Shown here one piece after another: positions 51,244 to 62,090 of a stretch of 64,000 nucleotides of DNA. The notes under the pieces were generated by a model. That model searched no databases and had not been told where the DNA came from. It worked only from the letters and a program-made list of their open reading frames with translations. The first letter of the stretch is position 1. The number at the start of each line of letters is the position of its first letter. The position numbers were made by a program, and so were the translations under genes. The stretch comes from Epiperipatus broadwayi (lineage: Eukaryota > Onychophora > Udeonychophora > Euonychophora > Peripatidae), in assembly GCA_028023455.1 (NCBI GenBank), contig JAQFVV010000183.1:806001-870000 (forward strand), given 5' to 3'.

Positions 51244-51285
51244 TGCTCTGAGGAAGGTACTTGATATTGTATTGAAACGTCAGCA
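51244..51285 (+). ncRNA. hammerhead ribozyme candidate between PLE fragments
   Basis: Stem I half UGCU (51244-51247), CUGAGGA (51248-51254, which fits CUGANGA), stem II GGUAC-UUGAUAUU-GUAUU (two G-U pairs), GAAA (51274-51277), self-complementary ACGU as stem III, C, then AGCA closing stem I. The cleavage triplet is the canonical GUC. Every conserved core base is present; weak stem II and tiny stem III are the doubts. The sequence after it ('ttcactacacggaatatcccg') recurs near 22410 and 25565. Confidence 0.65.
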
Positions 51286-51329
51286 TTTAGCTTTTTCACT
51301 ACACGGAATATCCCGCAAATAGTTATATA

Positions 51330-52047
51330 TATATTCTTTAAAAATTTCACTTGAGCTATCAACTTTTTAAAACCATTATAACTCTTTTATAAATTGACAT
51401 AAAATATTGTTAATCTGTTCAATCCTATAACCAACTTCAAGCCAGTCCTGGGCAAATATCGCAATATTTTTTTTAATTTATCACACTAGTAACGACAATT
51501 TTTCATTACAAAAAAATCTAAAACTTGCCATCTTATGTATAATTGGTATTTTTGATTTACAATTTACATATCCACTTTTTTGCAAAGGTTTGATTATTAA
51601 CTTATAGCCTAACATACTATTATTTCTTGTAATAATTAAATTGAAATTCTTAATAATTTTGTCCTGTTCCTTTTCAATAGACCATTTCAAGCCATTCAAA
51701 TTATTTAACTCCTCTATAAGCAAATTTATAGTATTAGTATTTCTGCAAAAAAAGCACCATCCACATAACTTTTGTAAATTTTAATATCTTTAAAAGAACA
51801 CATATTTAAAATACTACCCTCATATATGTACAAAACAAAATTGCAAACCTGCACCAACAAACAGATCCATAGGCTAACCTTTAGACATTTTGTAATATCC
51901 ATCTTCAAAAGAACAACAATGTTGTCATCAAAAAAATTTTAAAAATCAATAATAAATGTTATCACATATTTACAAACACCTTTACTTTTTAATGCATGCT
52001 CAATTATTTTTATGGAATCCATTCCATCAATAGAACCATACATTTAT
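51330..52047 (-). pseudogene. PLE RT fragment, left arm of second head-to-head pair
   Basis: Minus-strand RT remnant: MYGSIDGMDSIKII (motif A region, near 52047), a ..KCLKVSLWICLLVQVCNFVLY stretch (decayed motif B), KSYVDGAF (catalytic YVDD changed to YVDG), LNGLKWSIEKEQDKI, FNLIITRNNSMLGYKLIIKPL. Stops and frame changes abound. It mirrors the plus-strand copy that starts at 52048. Confidence 0.75.
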
Positions 52048-53290
52048 TGATTATTTAAAAAAAAAATGATAATAACATTGTTTCTTTTTTTGAAGGTGGA
52101 TATTATAAAATGTCTAATGGTCCTATGGGTCTGTCATTGCACAAGTTTGCAATTTTGTTTTGTCTACATATGAAAGTAGCATTTTAAATATGTGTTCTTT
52201 TAAAGATATTAAAATTTACAAAAAAGTATGTAGATGATGTTTTATTTGTAAAAATACCAGAACTATAAATTTTCTTGTAGAGGAGTTAAATAATTTAAAT
52301 GGCTTAACATGGACTATTGAAAAGAAACAGGACAAAAGTATTCAGTATTTAGATTTAATTATTACAAGAGGTTTGGGGGGGGGTCCTGACAGAGATATTT
52401 TAAATGCTTTTTCTAGCTAAGCATTTATCAGAAAGCTTGTTGAGAAATTAGCAATCCTCATTGTTTATAACTTACAAGCTTAAGAGTATATGGTCATGTG
52501 ATCTATGACTCTTATTTTGACTATTTATAATAGTATGTTAAGCTATAAATTAATAATCAAACCTTTGCAAAAAAAGTATGTAAATTGTAAATCAAAAATA
52601 CTAATTATGCATAAGATTTATGAGTTTTAGATCTTTTTTGTCTTGTAATAAAAAATTATGTCATTAGCAGTGTATAAATTAAAAAATATTGAGATATTTT
52701 CCAAGAAATTGCTTGAAGTTAGTTATAAGATTGAATAGATTAACAATACTTTGTCAATTTAAAAAGAATTATAATGGTTTAAAAGAGCTGAAGATTTTTA
52801 GTAAAAAATTGATATCTATTCCATATATTTCAAATGCTCAAGTGAAATTTTTTAAGAATATATATATAAGGAGATGTGTTTAATGTTTCATTTTATGTTA
52901 CAAATAATGATAATAAATTAGTGAATAATTCTAAAAATGTCATACTTGTTAAACAGAAAAGTAATAATGTGTACCAAATGTTTTGTAGATATATGTTATC
53001 ATATATAGATAAATTGAGCTGGAGTATTGAAAAAAGATTAAAGAAGCATGAATTGTTATACAAGCTGGTTAAAAGTATAAATAATAATGATTTAATGACT
53101 GCTTCAGTTTTCTTGAATCATGAAAGGACATGTAAATATAAATTTAAGTTTGTAATTGAAAGTTTTAAGATTCTTCATGAAGACAGAATTCCATAATAAA
53201 AGAAAAATTAAGAAGGCAATTTTAATAAATAGAAATAAAATGAATTTAATTAATAGACAAGCTGCTAACATTAAAATTTAAGATTCAAGA
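52048..53290 (+). pseudogene. PLE RT/GIY-YIG remnant, right arm of second head-to-head pair
   Basis: The plus-strand copy begins inside the RT ('ggtggatattataaaatgtc', with the catalytic box VDDVLFVK near 52230), continues with the thumb (near 52300 and 52525-52720) and GIY-YIG region (52876-53196: LVNNSKNVILVKQK, MFCRYMLSYIDK, IEKRLKKHELLYK, FLNHERTCKYKFKFV). About 155 bp of foreign sequence with a G-run interrupts it at 52371-52525. No intact frame. Confidence 0.78.
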
Positions 53291-53299
53291 AATTTGAGT

Positions 53300-55523
53300 T
53301 TATAACGTTAACTTCCGTTTTGTTTTTTGAATTTAATAGCAGTTGAGACAGGTTGTGAGTACTTCTGTAAATTGAAAGACTGTATACAATAGTTAATTAC
53401 CATTATATTTATTTCTTTTATTGTTATTACAATAGTTTTTTTTTTAAATAATGGACATTTTAGTTGCATATATGTATAATGCACAGACATAATGCAGCCC
53501 ATATATCAATAGTTGTCAATTACGTGAAAGTGATCATTTATTTTTCAATAAAATCTTTACAATCTATATATAATTAAGATAAAGTGTGTAAATTGGTAGA
53601 TATATGGATAGACAAATAGTGAATTATATTAGCAAAAGAATAACTTTTATTTTTAATATAAACTATATATTTAATATAAATAGATGTTAAAATTAAAAAA
53701 TTATAATTTTATATAATATTATGTTATAAAGCAGTTTTGTAATCTTAAAAATGCTACAGAGGATTGTATAGAATATTTAATAAAAATATTAATTATAATT
53801 TTTAATAAGTCATGTTTTCATAATTCAGTTCCTAGTTTGCATGAATAGCGGTATTAAATTAAAAATTAATGCAAATGTTTAATAATATATAGTTATAACA
53901 AATGTAAAAAGTAAAACTCATTAATCTAATTTAAAAAGAATAAAAACTTTCATTGAAAAAATAAACATATATATATGAGTTATTATATAAAGACATTCTC
54001 ATTGGTGAGGGGCTTCTCTGCCAAAAATCTTCCATATTTTCCTTTTCCATATTCCTCTATTCATAGCAGCTGATTCCGACCGATTATTTTTCTTACGCTT
54101 ATTATAAAGTGTTTCTCCTGTGCTTTCTTGATCTTTTTTTTTTCTTTGCTGTTTATAATCAGTAATCACTTATGATGTTCTGCTTTTATTCATTATTTTT
54201 TAAACAGAAGTATATTACCTTTTAGTCCTTTCTTTAATAAATATAATCACTTTTTTTTTTTTACTCTAGCTACTCTTTTAATCTTTTGATTTGTCCTTTT
54301 CCCACTCTTTATCTTCTTGCTAATTTTCAATAATTCATTTCTGTTGTCAATAATCTTTTCTTTGCGTGTTATTTATTAGTCTATCAATATTTTGAACAAT
54401 GTCCATAACAGTTTTCTTTCCAGATTTCTCTGTTGAAAATTTATTGTAATAGTTTTATTCATCATTGAATCATTCTGTATTAAATATTTAAGACATTAGC
54501 GCTGAAGATGTATTCCTTAAGTAGAATTATTCAGTAATTCAAAGGTTAACATCCTATTTTCAAGTGTCAGATGTTAGCATATAAAAATTATATATAAATA
54601 GCATATACAGTACAGAAATATTCATTTGTTTTTAATAATATATTTATTTCTTACGATTTGTTTAACTGTAGGATTTAAAATTGTAACTTTTGGGTATAAT
54701 CAATTTGAAAATCTTGTCAGAAAATCAGGCACTGTCTTCAGACTGCCAATAGGCTCTACAGATAGCAATTAGTAGAATAATCTTCAGATATAAGGGTTAA
54801 TTGAGAAAACAAATAAATGGTACCTGAAGAAAAATATTTACTGCTGTCCTGTAAAAAAGGATATTGGTTCATCAAAGACTAGGAATTGTTTCCAATATAA
54901 ACAGTCTTTTCTGCCTTCCATTTTTTATTTCCTCAGCCAGATAACTTAGTGTACATCCCAAATCACATAACATCATCTTCCTATAATAACTGTTAACTGT
55001 GATAAAAGGATTATATGTCTATACAACAACATTTAGATCATTTAACTACATGCATAGGATTTCTGACTCCAATATTTTTTTTCCATTTTTAACTTGAGCT
55101 TTGAGAATTAAAACTGCAATGATGGAGACAGGTTTAGTAGACAGAAAGTCCTTTTATTGTGACTTTTTCTCAAGGTTGTACAATCACTAATAAGACAGAC
55201 TGAAAATGGATTTGAGATAGGAGTTTAAATTGGGCAAAGAATGTATGTTTAGGAAATCCAAATAAAGAATAATAAAAGTGGGTAAGACTTTTAAAAAATG
55301 ATATAAAATGAGCCTGTCTCACACAGCCTGGCAAAATTGTCATGTATGATAGATTACTCATTAAAGTAATACAAATAAGAATATTATCAGCAAATACTTT
55401 GACTATTTTAAATGATCAAGGTGCATATGATAAATATTAAAGCCTTTTTGTAAAAGTTCTTATATACTTCCTAGGTGCTGAATAAATAATCACAATATTA
55501 TCGGTCATAACAATAAAATGGGG
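53300..55523. other. no gene recognised
   Basis: 53300-53410 is the PLE 3' UTR shared with 46480-46560. 53990-54480 is unusually T/C-rich on plus and on minus would read lysine-rich coiled text; this may be a decayed retroelement ORF but no motif is certain. The rest is AT-rich without signal. Confidence 0.45.
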
Positions 55524-55540
55524 AACAAGTAGTACTAAAA

Positions 55541-55898
55541 AAGGCAAAATTCTCTCCATACAGTAGTGCCACCCTGTGCCAAACAGAGTAATCAATGGAT
55601 GCTAGAAGGCTTGTGCATAAAACCCCTATCTAATGCCTATTCATCCAATATCACCAGACCAGTTTCTGGCTTATGGCCTTCGTCAGTGAGGAGCTTTGGA
55701 TCTGAGAGCACTGCGCCTAGAGATTCTTAGATATTGGATGAATAGGCATTAGATAGGGATTTTATGCACAAGCCTTCTGGCATCCATTGATTGCTCTGTT
55801 TGGCACAGGGTGGCACTACTGTATGAAGAGAGTTTTGCCTTGTTTATAAACAATAATGTGCTAGTATGAGATGGTGATCATGTGATGCTTAATGGTTT
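55541..55898 (+). mobile_element. HH-B hammerhead element with perfect 17-bp target duplication
   Basis: Flanked by AACAAGTAGTACTAAAA at 55524-55540 and 55899-55915, identical over 17 bp. Left and right arms ('ggcaaaattctctccata' and its complement-like right partner) fold back, followed by the asymmetric tail 'gtgatgcttaatggttt'. The left arm keeps a hammerhead core (55651-55692); the right arm core is deleted. At 358 bp and non-coding it is the clearest boundary evidence for the family. Confidence 0.85.
55651..55692 (-). ncRNA. hammerhead-like core in HH-B copy
   Basis: Minus strand: UCCUCA, CUGACGA (fits CUGANGA), GGC-CAUAA-GCC hairpin, GAAA, ACUGGU, C, UGGUGA. The cleavage triplet is GUC. 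Stem I has one mismatch in six pairs. Confidence 0.6.
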
Positions 55899-56979
55899 AA
55901 CAAGTAGTACTAAAAATAAATGTAAATCGAATTATTTCTAAATATAAGTACATAGAATGTGTGAACATTACTTGATAAATAAATTTTCAAATGAAAGTTA
56001 AGTAGTTGTAAAAAATTATGATTGATATAATTGGTTTAGTGGAACTCCTCTTCCACAGAAAAAACAGAAAATGGCAGCAAGTTTTTTCAGAAGGCAGATC
56101 AAACAATCAAAGAAGAATATATTGTGTTGGATTCGCTGTGAATTCCAATTTATTAACTTCTATTCCTAGAATTATGTATTATATTTGTAAATCATTAGGG
56201 TATTAAAATTTTGTGCAATGTACCAGTGTTCATTTTATTAGTGCATATGCTACAACACTAGATTTAGAGAACTTAGAGAAAAATGTGTATTCATGTCTGA
56301 AAATCAATGCTAAAACAATATTATTAAAAGTTCAATTTTTTTCTATAGAGATTTTAATGTATGTGTCAATGCAAATAGGAGACTTTGTTGAACATTGTTT
56401 AAAGTAATGGTATCCATTGTATAAATACAAATGATCTGCTTTTATTTAATTAATGCACAAGTGGATGCATTATTATTAATACTTTAACTAGGCAGAAAAA
56501 TTATTATAAAAGAATGTGGATGCACCCACACTCAAAACAATGGATTTAATAAATTACATTGCAAAAGAAATTTATATTATAGGAGTACATATAGCTAGAG
56601 ATTGTTGAATTAATGGTAGAATAATATATTCCATGATTAAAATGATAGTTTCACTAAAATATGTTTTATTCCAATAATAAAAAGAAAATTAACATTTCTT
56701 CTTTACAAGTAATTACTATATCTATTCAATTTTAATAGCTATTAAACATTATAATTGATAATTTGGATTTCAGAATGTCCACATTATTAAAGTGTGTAAT
56801 TTTTAAAGGAATATTTATGAATACAAGTAAATCTATTCTTGGGGTTCACACACAAAAAATATCATTACTAGTTTTCTAGCAATATTTTTATTAGTGACTT
56901 GATTAAAAGAGAATGTATAATATTTTCTATTTGACAGAATAATAAATTAAATGTAGAGCTTCTTAATAATTATAGAGAA

Positions 56980-57165
56980 TTAAAAGTGAAAGTTTAGTGA
57001 CTGACAAAAAGACTTAACATTATTGGTTGATTAAATAGTGATTTAAAAATGGAAGTTCAGTGACTGATAAAAAGACTTAAAATGATTGGTTGATTAAATA
57101 GAGATTTGAAAATGGAAGTTCAGTGACTGACAAAAAGACTTAAAAATGGTTGGTTGATTAAAACT
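56980..57165. repeat. three 63-bp tandem units
   Basis: 'agtgactgacaaaaagactt' begins at 56996, 57059 and 57122; units are about 90 percent identical. They lie inside the decayed LINE, between its endonuclease and RT parts. Confidence 0.85.
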
Positions 57166-58799
57166 GCTAAGGACACACAGATATTGAATGATTTTAATCT
57201 GTCATTCACTGATTAAAATCATTTAAGATGTTTTTTGATAAACTGAAAGCAATATATGAGCATAAGAAAATGTATCACAATACTTTATTAATTCCAGAAA
57301 TGACACTCTTATATGATGACAATATTTTTAATAACAGTTAAGAGTATTGTGATCATCTTTTGAATAATGATACAAAAAAATGACTTAATGATGTATCTGT
57401 TTTATCTACTCATTTAGATTTTGTCAAAGATATCCAGCTTAGTAAAATCAAACAGCTCTTTGCAATCTTAGGAGTTTTCAAATGTTAATGAGATATCAGA
57501 AAAAGTTTTAAAATATGATGGTGAAATATTAGCTTTAAAAATATTGGAATTTTTAATGAATATGTGAACTCATAACCTTGTGCATCATGATTTTAAAAAA
57601 TGCTTCCACTGTTTCAAACATAAATAAAATAGATGCAATAATTTTATGGAATATCATTATTATAGCCAAGGTACTTATAAGAATTTTTTTGAATCAGTTG
57701 ATTTTAGTCATGGATGAATAATTATTAGACATTTAATGTGGTTTAAGAGATGAAGATCTATAAAAATAATTTTCGCTGCCAGGAAAATGCATTAAAAGTG
57801 CCAGGAATGAATAAGTAATTTATATATTGCTTGCATTGATTTGATGATAGCATTTGACTCTGTAAATCAATCATATCTATATCATTGTTTAAATGAGTAA
57901 ATTTGTTCATATTATGTAGCTTTTACATGATAGAGTAAGAGAAAGTGTTATTACTTCACATGAAAAATTTAAGCCATTTGATATTAAAATTGGTCTTATA
58001 TAATGTGTTTGCTCTAATATTATTTTCAAATATTATGACAGCAGTCTTTGGAACTGTTTATAGATGACTTAATGAAACAAGGATCAAAATGTTATACCAA
58101 TTTTATAATGTAATTTTTAATTTGAACTGATTACAAATGAAATAAGAACATCATGCCCTTGGATTCTGGATTAATAATATGCTGATGATTATGCTATTGT
58201 TGTGAGTTCAACAGATAATCTACAGAAGTTTGTTAATGTTTTGAATGCAACATATACTTTAGTTTAACAATCAATATTGAAAACTTTCAAAGTTTTAACC
58301 AGCCAATGGTGGAAAATCATTGGAAGAAAAATCATAACCAATATTTAGCCTTAATGGTTATCAATTTGAAAAAGTAAGTCTAATTTAAATATCTTGGTAG
58401 TTTTATAAGTATAAGGGTAGACTTGGATGTTGAAGTGTAGTATAGATGTTCTTGAAAATTTTGATACCCAATATCTCAAGGAAACATAATATGGAAAATA
58501 AGTATATGCTAAAATATATACAAGATATGCTTAAAAGCTGAATAAAGTTTGCAATTTTTGCCTAGTGCACTTTCGATGAAGTTATATTAGTGATAGTCAT
58601 GGCATCTTACAGAGGAAAGAAGATTGCCAAATTTATTAAAGAAACATGAAGGGGTGGTCAACAAAATGCTATTAACAAGAAAGACTCATGTGTTCCCCTC
58701 TCTAAACAGTGGTCTGCTTAAACACATCATTAGCTATTCAATTACGCTAATCACCCATTCACAATTCTCTAATAAACCTGGCAATCTTCTCTCCTCTGT

Positions 58800-58815
58800 C
58801 ATTTGCTATGACTAT

Positions 58816-58857
<42 letters not shown>

Positions 58858-58872
58858 ATATATATATATATA

Positions 58873-58909
<37 letters not shown>

Positions 58910-59410
58910 AAGAAAAAACAAGTTTTTACGTATATAAAACTTGTTTTTCTTTTTCATAAATGTACCTTTAAAGTTTTCTTGCAATGATATAGATTGCAGA
59001 AACTTTTACTATGTGGAGAAACTGAACTGAAATCAGACCCATATAGCTATCTTGTTTGATAGGCTGAGTTTGAAGACATTAATGTGTCTAAAAAATTCAT
59101 GCTTGCAAACTGACAGAAACGTTTTGCATAAATGCTTGGAGTCAGTTTTTAGGTCTAGTTTTATAACTCTTATCCCTTCACTGATGAGAGCAAATCAGCT
59201 TGAAATCAGATGATCTGAGGGTGGAGCAAAATGAAAGAGACAGTGAATATTGACTCTGACGTTTATGTAAACAGAATATGCTTGTTTGGAGGTCTTGGTA
59301 AAGCTCCATCTATTGATCATTAATACAAGCGATAGCAGGTTTTTAGTATATAAAACTTGTTTTTCTTTTTCATAAATGTACCTTTAAAGTTTTTTTGCAA
59401 TATATATATA
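58800..59410 (+). mobile_element. HH-C hammerhead element with 420-bp direct repeats
   Basis: 'tatataaaacttgtttttct' plus about 35 bp more occurs at about 58932 and about 59353, a period of about 420 bp, so one full unit and part of a second are present. The unit holds a hammerhead core at 59176-59226 and then the HH-C arm ('gcttgtttggaggtcttggt', 59280-59299). A 53-bp hairpin at 58903-58957 and (TA)n at 58819-58903 lie at the left. It interrupts the LINE RT region. Confidence 0.65.
59176..59226 (+). ncRNA. hammerhead-like core, HH-C
   Basis: CUUCA (59176-59180), CUGAUGA (59181-59187), stem II GAGC-AAAUCA-GCUU, GAAA (59202-59205), a stem III hairpin UCAGA-UGA-UCUGA, GGG, then UGGAG pairing with CUUCA. 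The core is perfect but the cleavage position reads GGG, not NUH, so it should be dead. Stem I and stem II match HH-D (26205-26249). Confidence 0.55.
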
Positions 59411-60170
59411 GTTATTTTCCATAAATATTCTTCTTCTGTTTCTAACATGTTAAAAGATAGGATATTTCATCATAAAAGAACAAGAGCAAATAAATTAACT
59501 ATATAAAGAAATGTTATTTAACTTATGTATGAAAGTGAAACATGGACATCCTTTCCACACAATATAAAGACATTGGAAGAATAAAAAATCAAGTCATATA
59601 TAATGTGACATTACTTTTATAAGCTTGTATTTACAAAAATGCAATACAGAGTGTGTACCAGTAGTTCAAACAAGCTCTTAATTAATAAGTGCGGTATGAG
59701 AAAATATTTGAGCTATTGGTACACTCTCTGTATTGCATGAAGACATTAGAAAAATTTTCTTTAAGGATGCTCTGTAAAATTTTTAAAATACAATGGCAAA
59801 ATCATAAATATAATCCCTATGACCTTCACTTTGATGGATGCAATATTGTAGAAGCTACTATTATTAAATAAAAGATTTATTGTGTTGGACATGTGAAACA
59901 TATGAACAGTATAGAACTTTCTAAGAGATGTTTTATGGTGAACTTGGAAATGGCTTTTGTGGAAGAGGTGCTAATTTTCTATAAGAAGTACCTCAAATAC
60001 ATTTTAAAGAATTGCAATGTCAATTACTTCATTGGAATGATATGGTAAAGAATAGAATACATTGAACAACTACAATTAGTTATGATGCTGAAGCACTTCA
60101 GAAAGAAAAGTTTATTGCAGAACAAGTTAAAAAATAGCATCATAAAATATCAAATAAAACAAAAAATGAA

Positions 60171-60689
60171 ACAGCATGATTTATATGTGCACACATTTGT
60201 GTTTCACATATTGGCTTATATAGTGTTTTCCTGAATGCTAGGACTATCACTGGTCAGGCCACAGAAGGCAGGAGAATATCTCTCAAAATGTTGTGCATAT
60301 ACTAACCTGTTTGATGGGCTATTACTAAGAATTGAATGTATTTGGAATATTTAAATAAAGTTAATTTTTTCTAAAGACATTCAATACACATATTAGATTA
60401 TGAAAATAGTCCAATATAAAAATACAATTGTTTATATATAGTCTTTGCAAAACTCATCTTAAGAGTTGTTTTTTCTCTTGAATTGGAAATGGCAAATTCA
60501 TTTACAAATGGCTACTACTTGTGTTTTATTAAAACGATATATTAATAATGTTACTTCTTATTTTTTGATATCATTTCATTTTTAAAAAATGATGAATAAA
60601 CTAGCAGTGGTTTCCTTTCTGTATCAATTACAGAGATTATCTTTGTTAATCTTTCTTCTCTCAGACTCAACAATTAAGGTAATGCACAT
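60171..60689. other. no gene seen
   Basis: AT-rich sequence between the decayed LINE and the RTE 3' fragment. Confidence 0.5.
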
Positions 60690-61005
60690 GAAGAGATTGA
60701 AAATACAATATATGGGTAAGAGAACAACCAAGTGTTACTGATCTTATTGAAAAAGTTAAAAGACTGAAGTGGAGTTGGGCAGGACATATTGCTAGAAGGG
60801 ATGATAATAGATGGACAATTGAAATCTTAAACTAGATTCCAAGAGATTGTAAAAGACACAGAAATAGACCACATGTAAGATGAATGGCTGAAATAAGAAA
60901 GTATGTACGGGTGATGTGGAGAAGAGAAGCTAAAGATTGGAGAAGATGGTTTGAACTTGGAGATACCTTCATCCTGCAGTGGATTGACAATGGTTGATGA
61001 TGATG
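60690..61005 (+). pseudogene. 5'-truncated RTE LINE, 3' end only
   Basis: The plus strand aligns to the last 310 bp of the RTE copy at 16671: VREQPSVTDLIEKVKRLKWSWAGH in the C-terminal domain, with a stop in place of W (N*IPRDCKR), then ending 'ggttgatgatgatgatc', the RTE 3' repeat tail. About 90 percent identical, so the insertion is fairly recent. Confidence 0.88.
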
Positions 61006-61540
61006 ATCATATGATTGCAAAATCTATTATACTTGATTTATAGTATTTGTTAATTGCACATCACTGCCATCAATTACATCTCATATTTAAGTATATCATG
61101 CGCATTAATGAGCATTGTGTTCATAATGCCACTGTAAAATACTAAAACATCTTCCATCATTATAATAGAATTATATTTTTCTATATGAGGCATGTAAATA
61201 TTAAAAAATATATAAGAAATCTATATAGCATTGTGAAGTCCAAATAGTACAGTACATTGATGTATTTTCACTTTGTGAAATTATAACTACTTGCTGATAA
61301 AAATTTGGATAATGTTGATAGCGTAAAAATTACATTAGTGATAACTTAGCTACTAGTGGTCTAGTCTTGGAAAAAAAAAAAAATGATATGTAAGTAAACA
61401 ACATACAGTGAACTCTTTAAAGGTAGACAGTGAGAAGTACCTTTCACTCATATTTTAAAATTTGAAGATTCTTTAACAATAATTGTATTTGATAATGTAA
61501 AATATGGAGTCCAATATAATTTTTTTTTCATATGTCAAAT
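61006..61540. other. no gene seen
   Basis: AT-rich sequence without coding signal. Confidence 0.5.
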
Positions 61541-61611
61541 GCGTTGATGGGGAAACGAACCCAGATCAGTTGCTTGGAAGGCAGCTATTCTAACCACTAG
61601 GCCACCAATGC
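61541..61611 (-). tRNA. tRNA-Gly(UCC)-like sequence, probably pseudogene
   Basis: On the minus strand it begins GCATTGGTGGCCTAGTGG, has anticodon-loop sequence CTTCCAA (anticodon UCC) and ends TCAACGC, the length and layout of a eukaryotic tRNA-Gly. The A box (TGGCCTAGTGG) and B box (GGGTTCGTTTC) are recognisable. Acceptor stem: one A-C mismatch and one G-U pair. T stem: two of five pairs mismatched. No T-run terminator follows within 20 bases (an A-run is seen instead). The decay and A-run suggest a pseudogene or the head of a SINE. Confidence 0.7.
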
Positions 61612-61686
61612 TTGACAAAAAAAAATGTTTTTGAAATTTAGAAATTACTAATAACAAATAAGAAAATGTGAATTCCCTAGTAAAAG

Positions 61687-61687
<1 letters not shown>

Positions 61688-61736
<49 letters not shown>

Positions 61737-61743
61737 AATGAAT

Positions 61744-61790
<47 letters not shown>
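61688..61790. repeat. (TA)n microsatellite, two blocks
   Basis: TA repeats at 61688-61731 and 61748-61788, separated by 'tgtgtgaatgaattaaa'. Confidence 0.95.
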
Positions 61791-61959
61791 TGTGAATGCC
61801 TTATTCTTGTTTGTATGTTTTTTTGAACAACATCTGGCAAATATCTACTATTTGAAGCTGCTCAAAATATTTTATGTGTCCTAGATATTGAGCCGGTAAA
61901 AACATGTTTACCCATCTAACATGAGCTGGAACTCACAAAATGTACTTCAAACCCAGTCA

Positions 61960-62090
61960 AGCCCAAGATTTAGGTCAGGAACTAGCCTGGATTCGAACCC
62001 ACTCTCTAAGCCCCAGATCTAACATCTAATGAACAACATAATAGTTATGGCTCATGAGAATTAATCTTAATTCGGCCAACTAGCAAAGCT
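61960..62090 (-). repeat. tRNA-like SINE remnant (tentative)
   Basis: The minus strand contains GGGTTCGAATCC, a perfect Pol III B box, and, about 65 bp upstream, TAGTTGGCCGAATTAAG, a weak A box. A tRNA-derived SINE head is the simplest reading, but no second copy was seen in the window. Confidence 0.35.

Larger units (their letters stand above)
56000..60170 (+). pseudogene. third LINE type, heavily decayed, interrupted
   Basis: Remnants of an endonuclease-RT LINE in correct order on plus. 56080-56400: RIYCVGFAVNSNLL and FISAYATTLD (endonuclease). About 56518: WMHPHSKQW. 57785-57900: CIDLMIAFDSVN (RT motif A). 58178 onward: YADDYAIVVSSTDNLQKFV (catalytic box). 59530-59880: YESETWTS, RMLCKIFKIQWQ and YCVGHVKHMN (C-terminal). 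It is broken by many stops and by a hammerhead element at about 58800-59410. The protein style matches a LINE common in marine invertebrates, but the clade name is uncertain. Confidence 0.7.
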
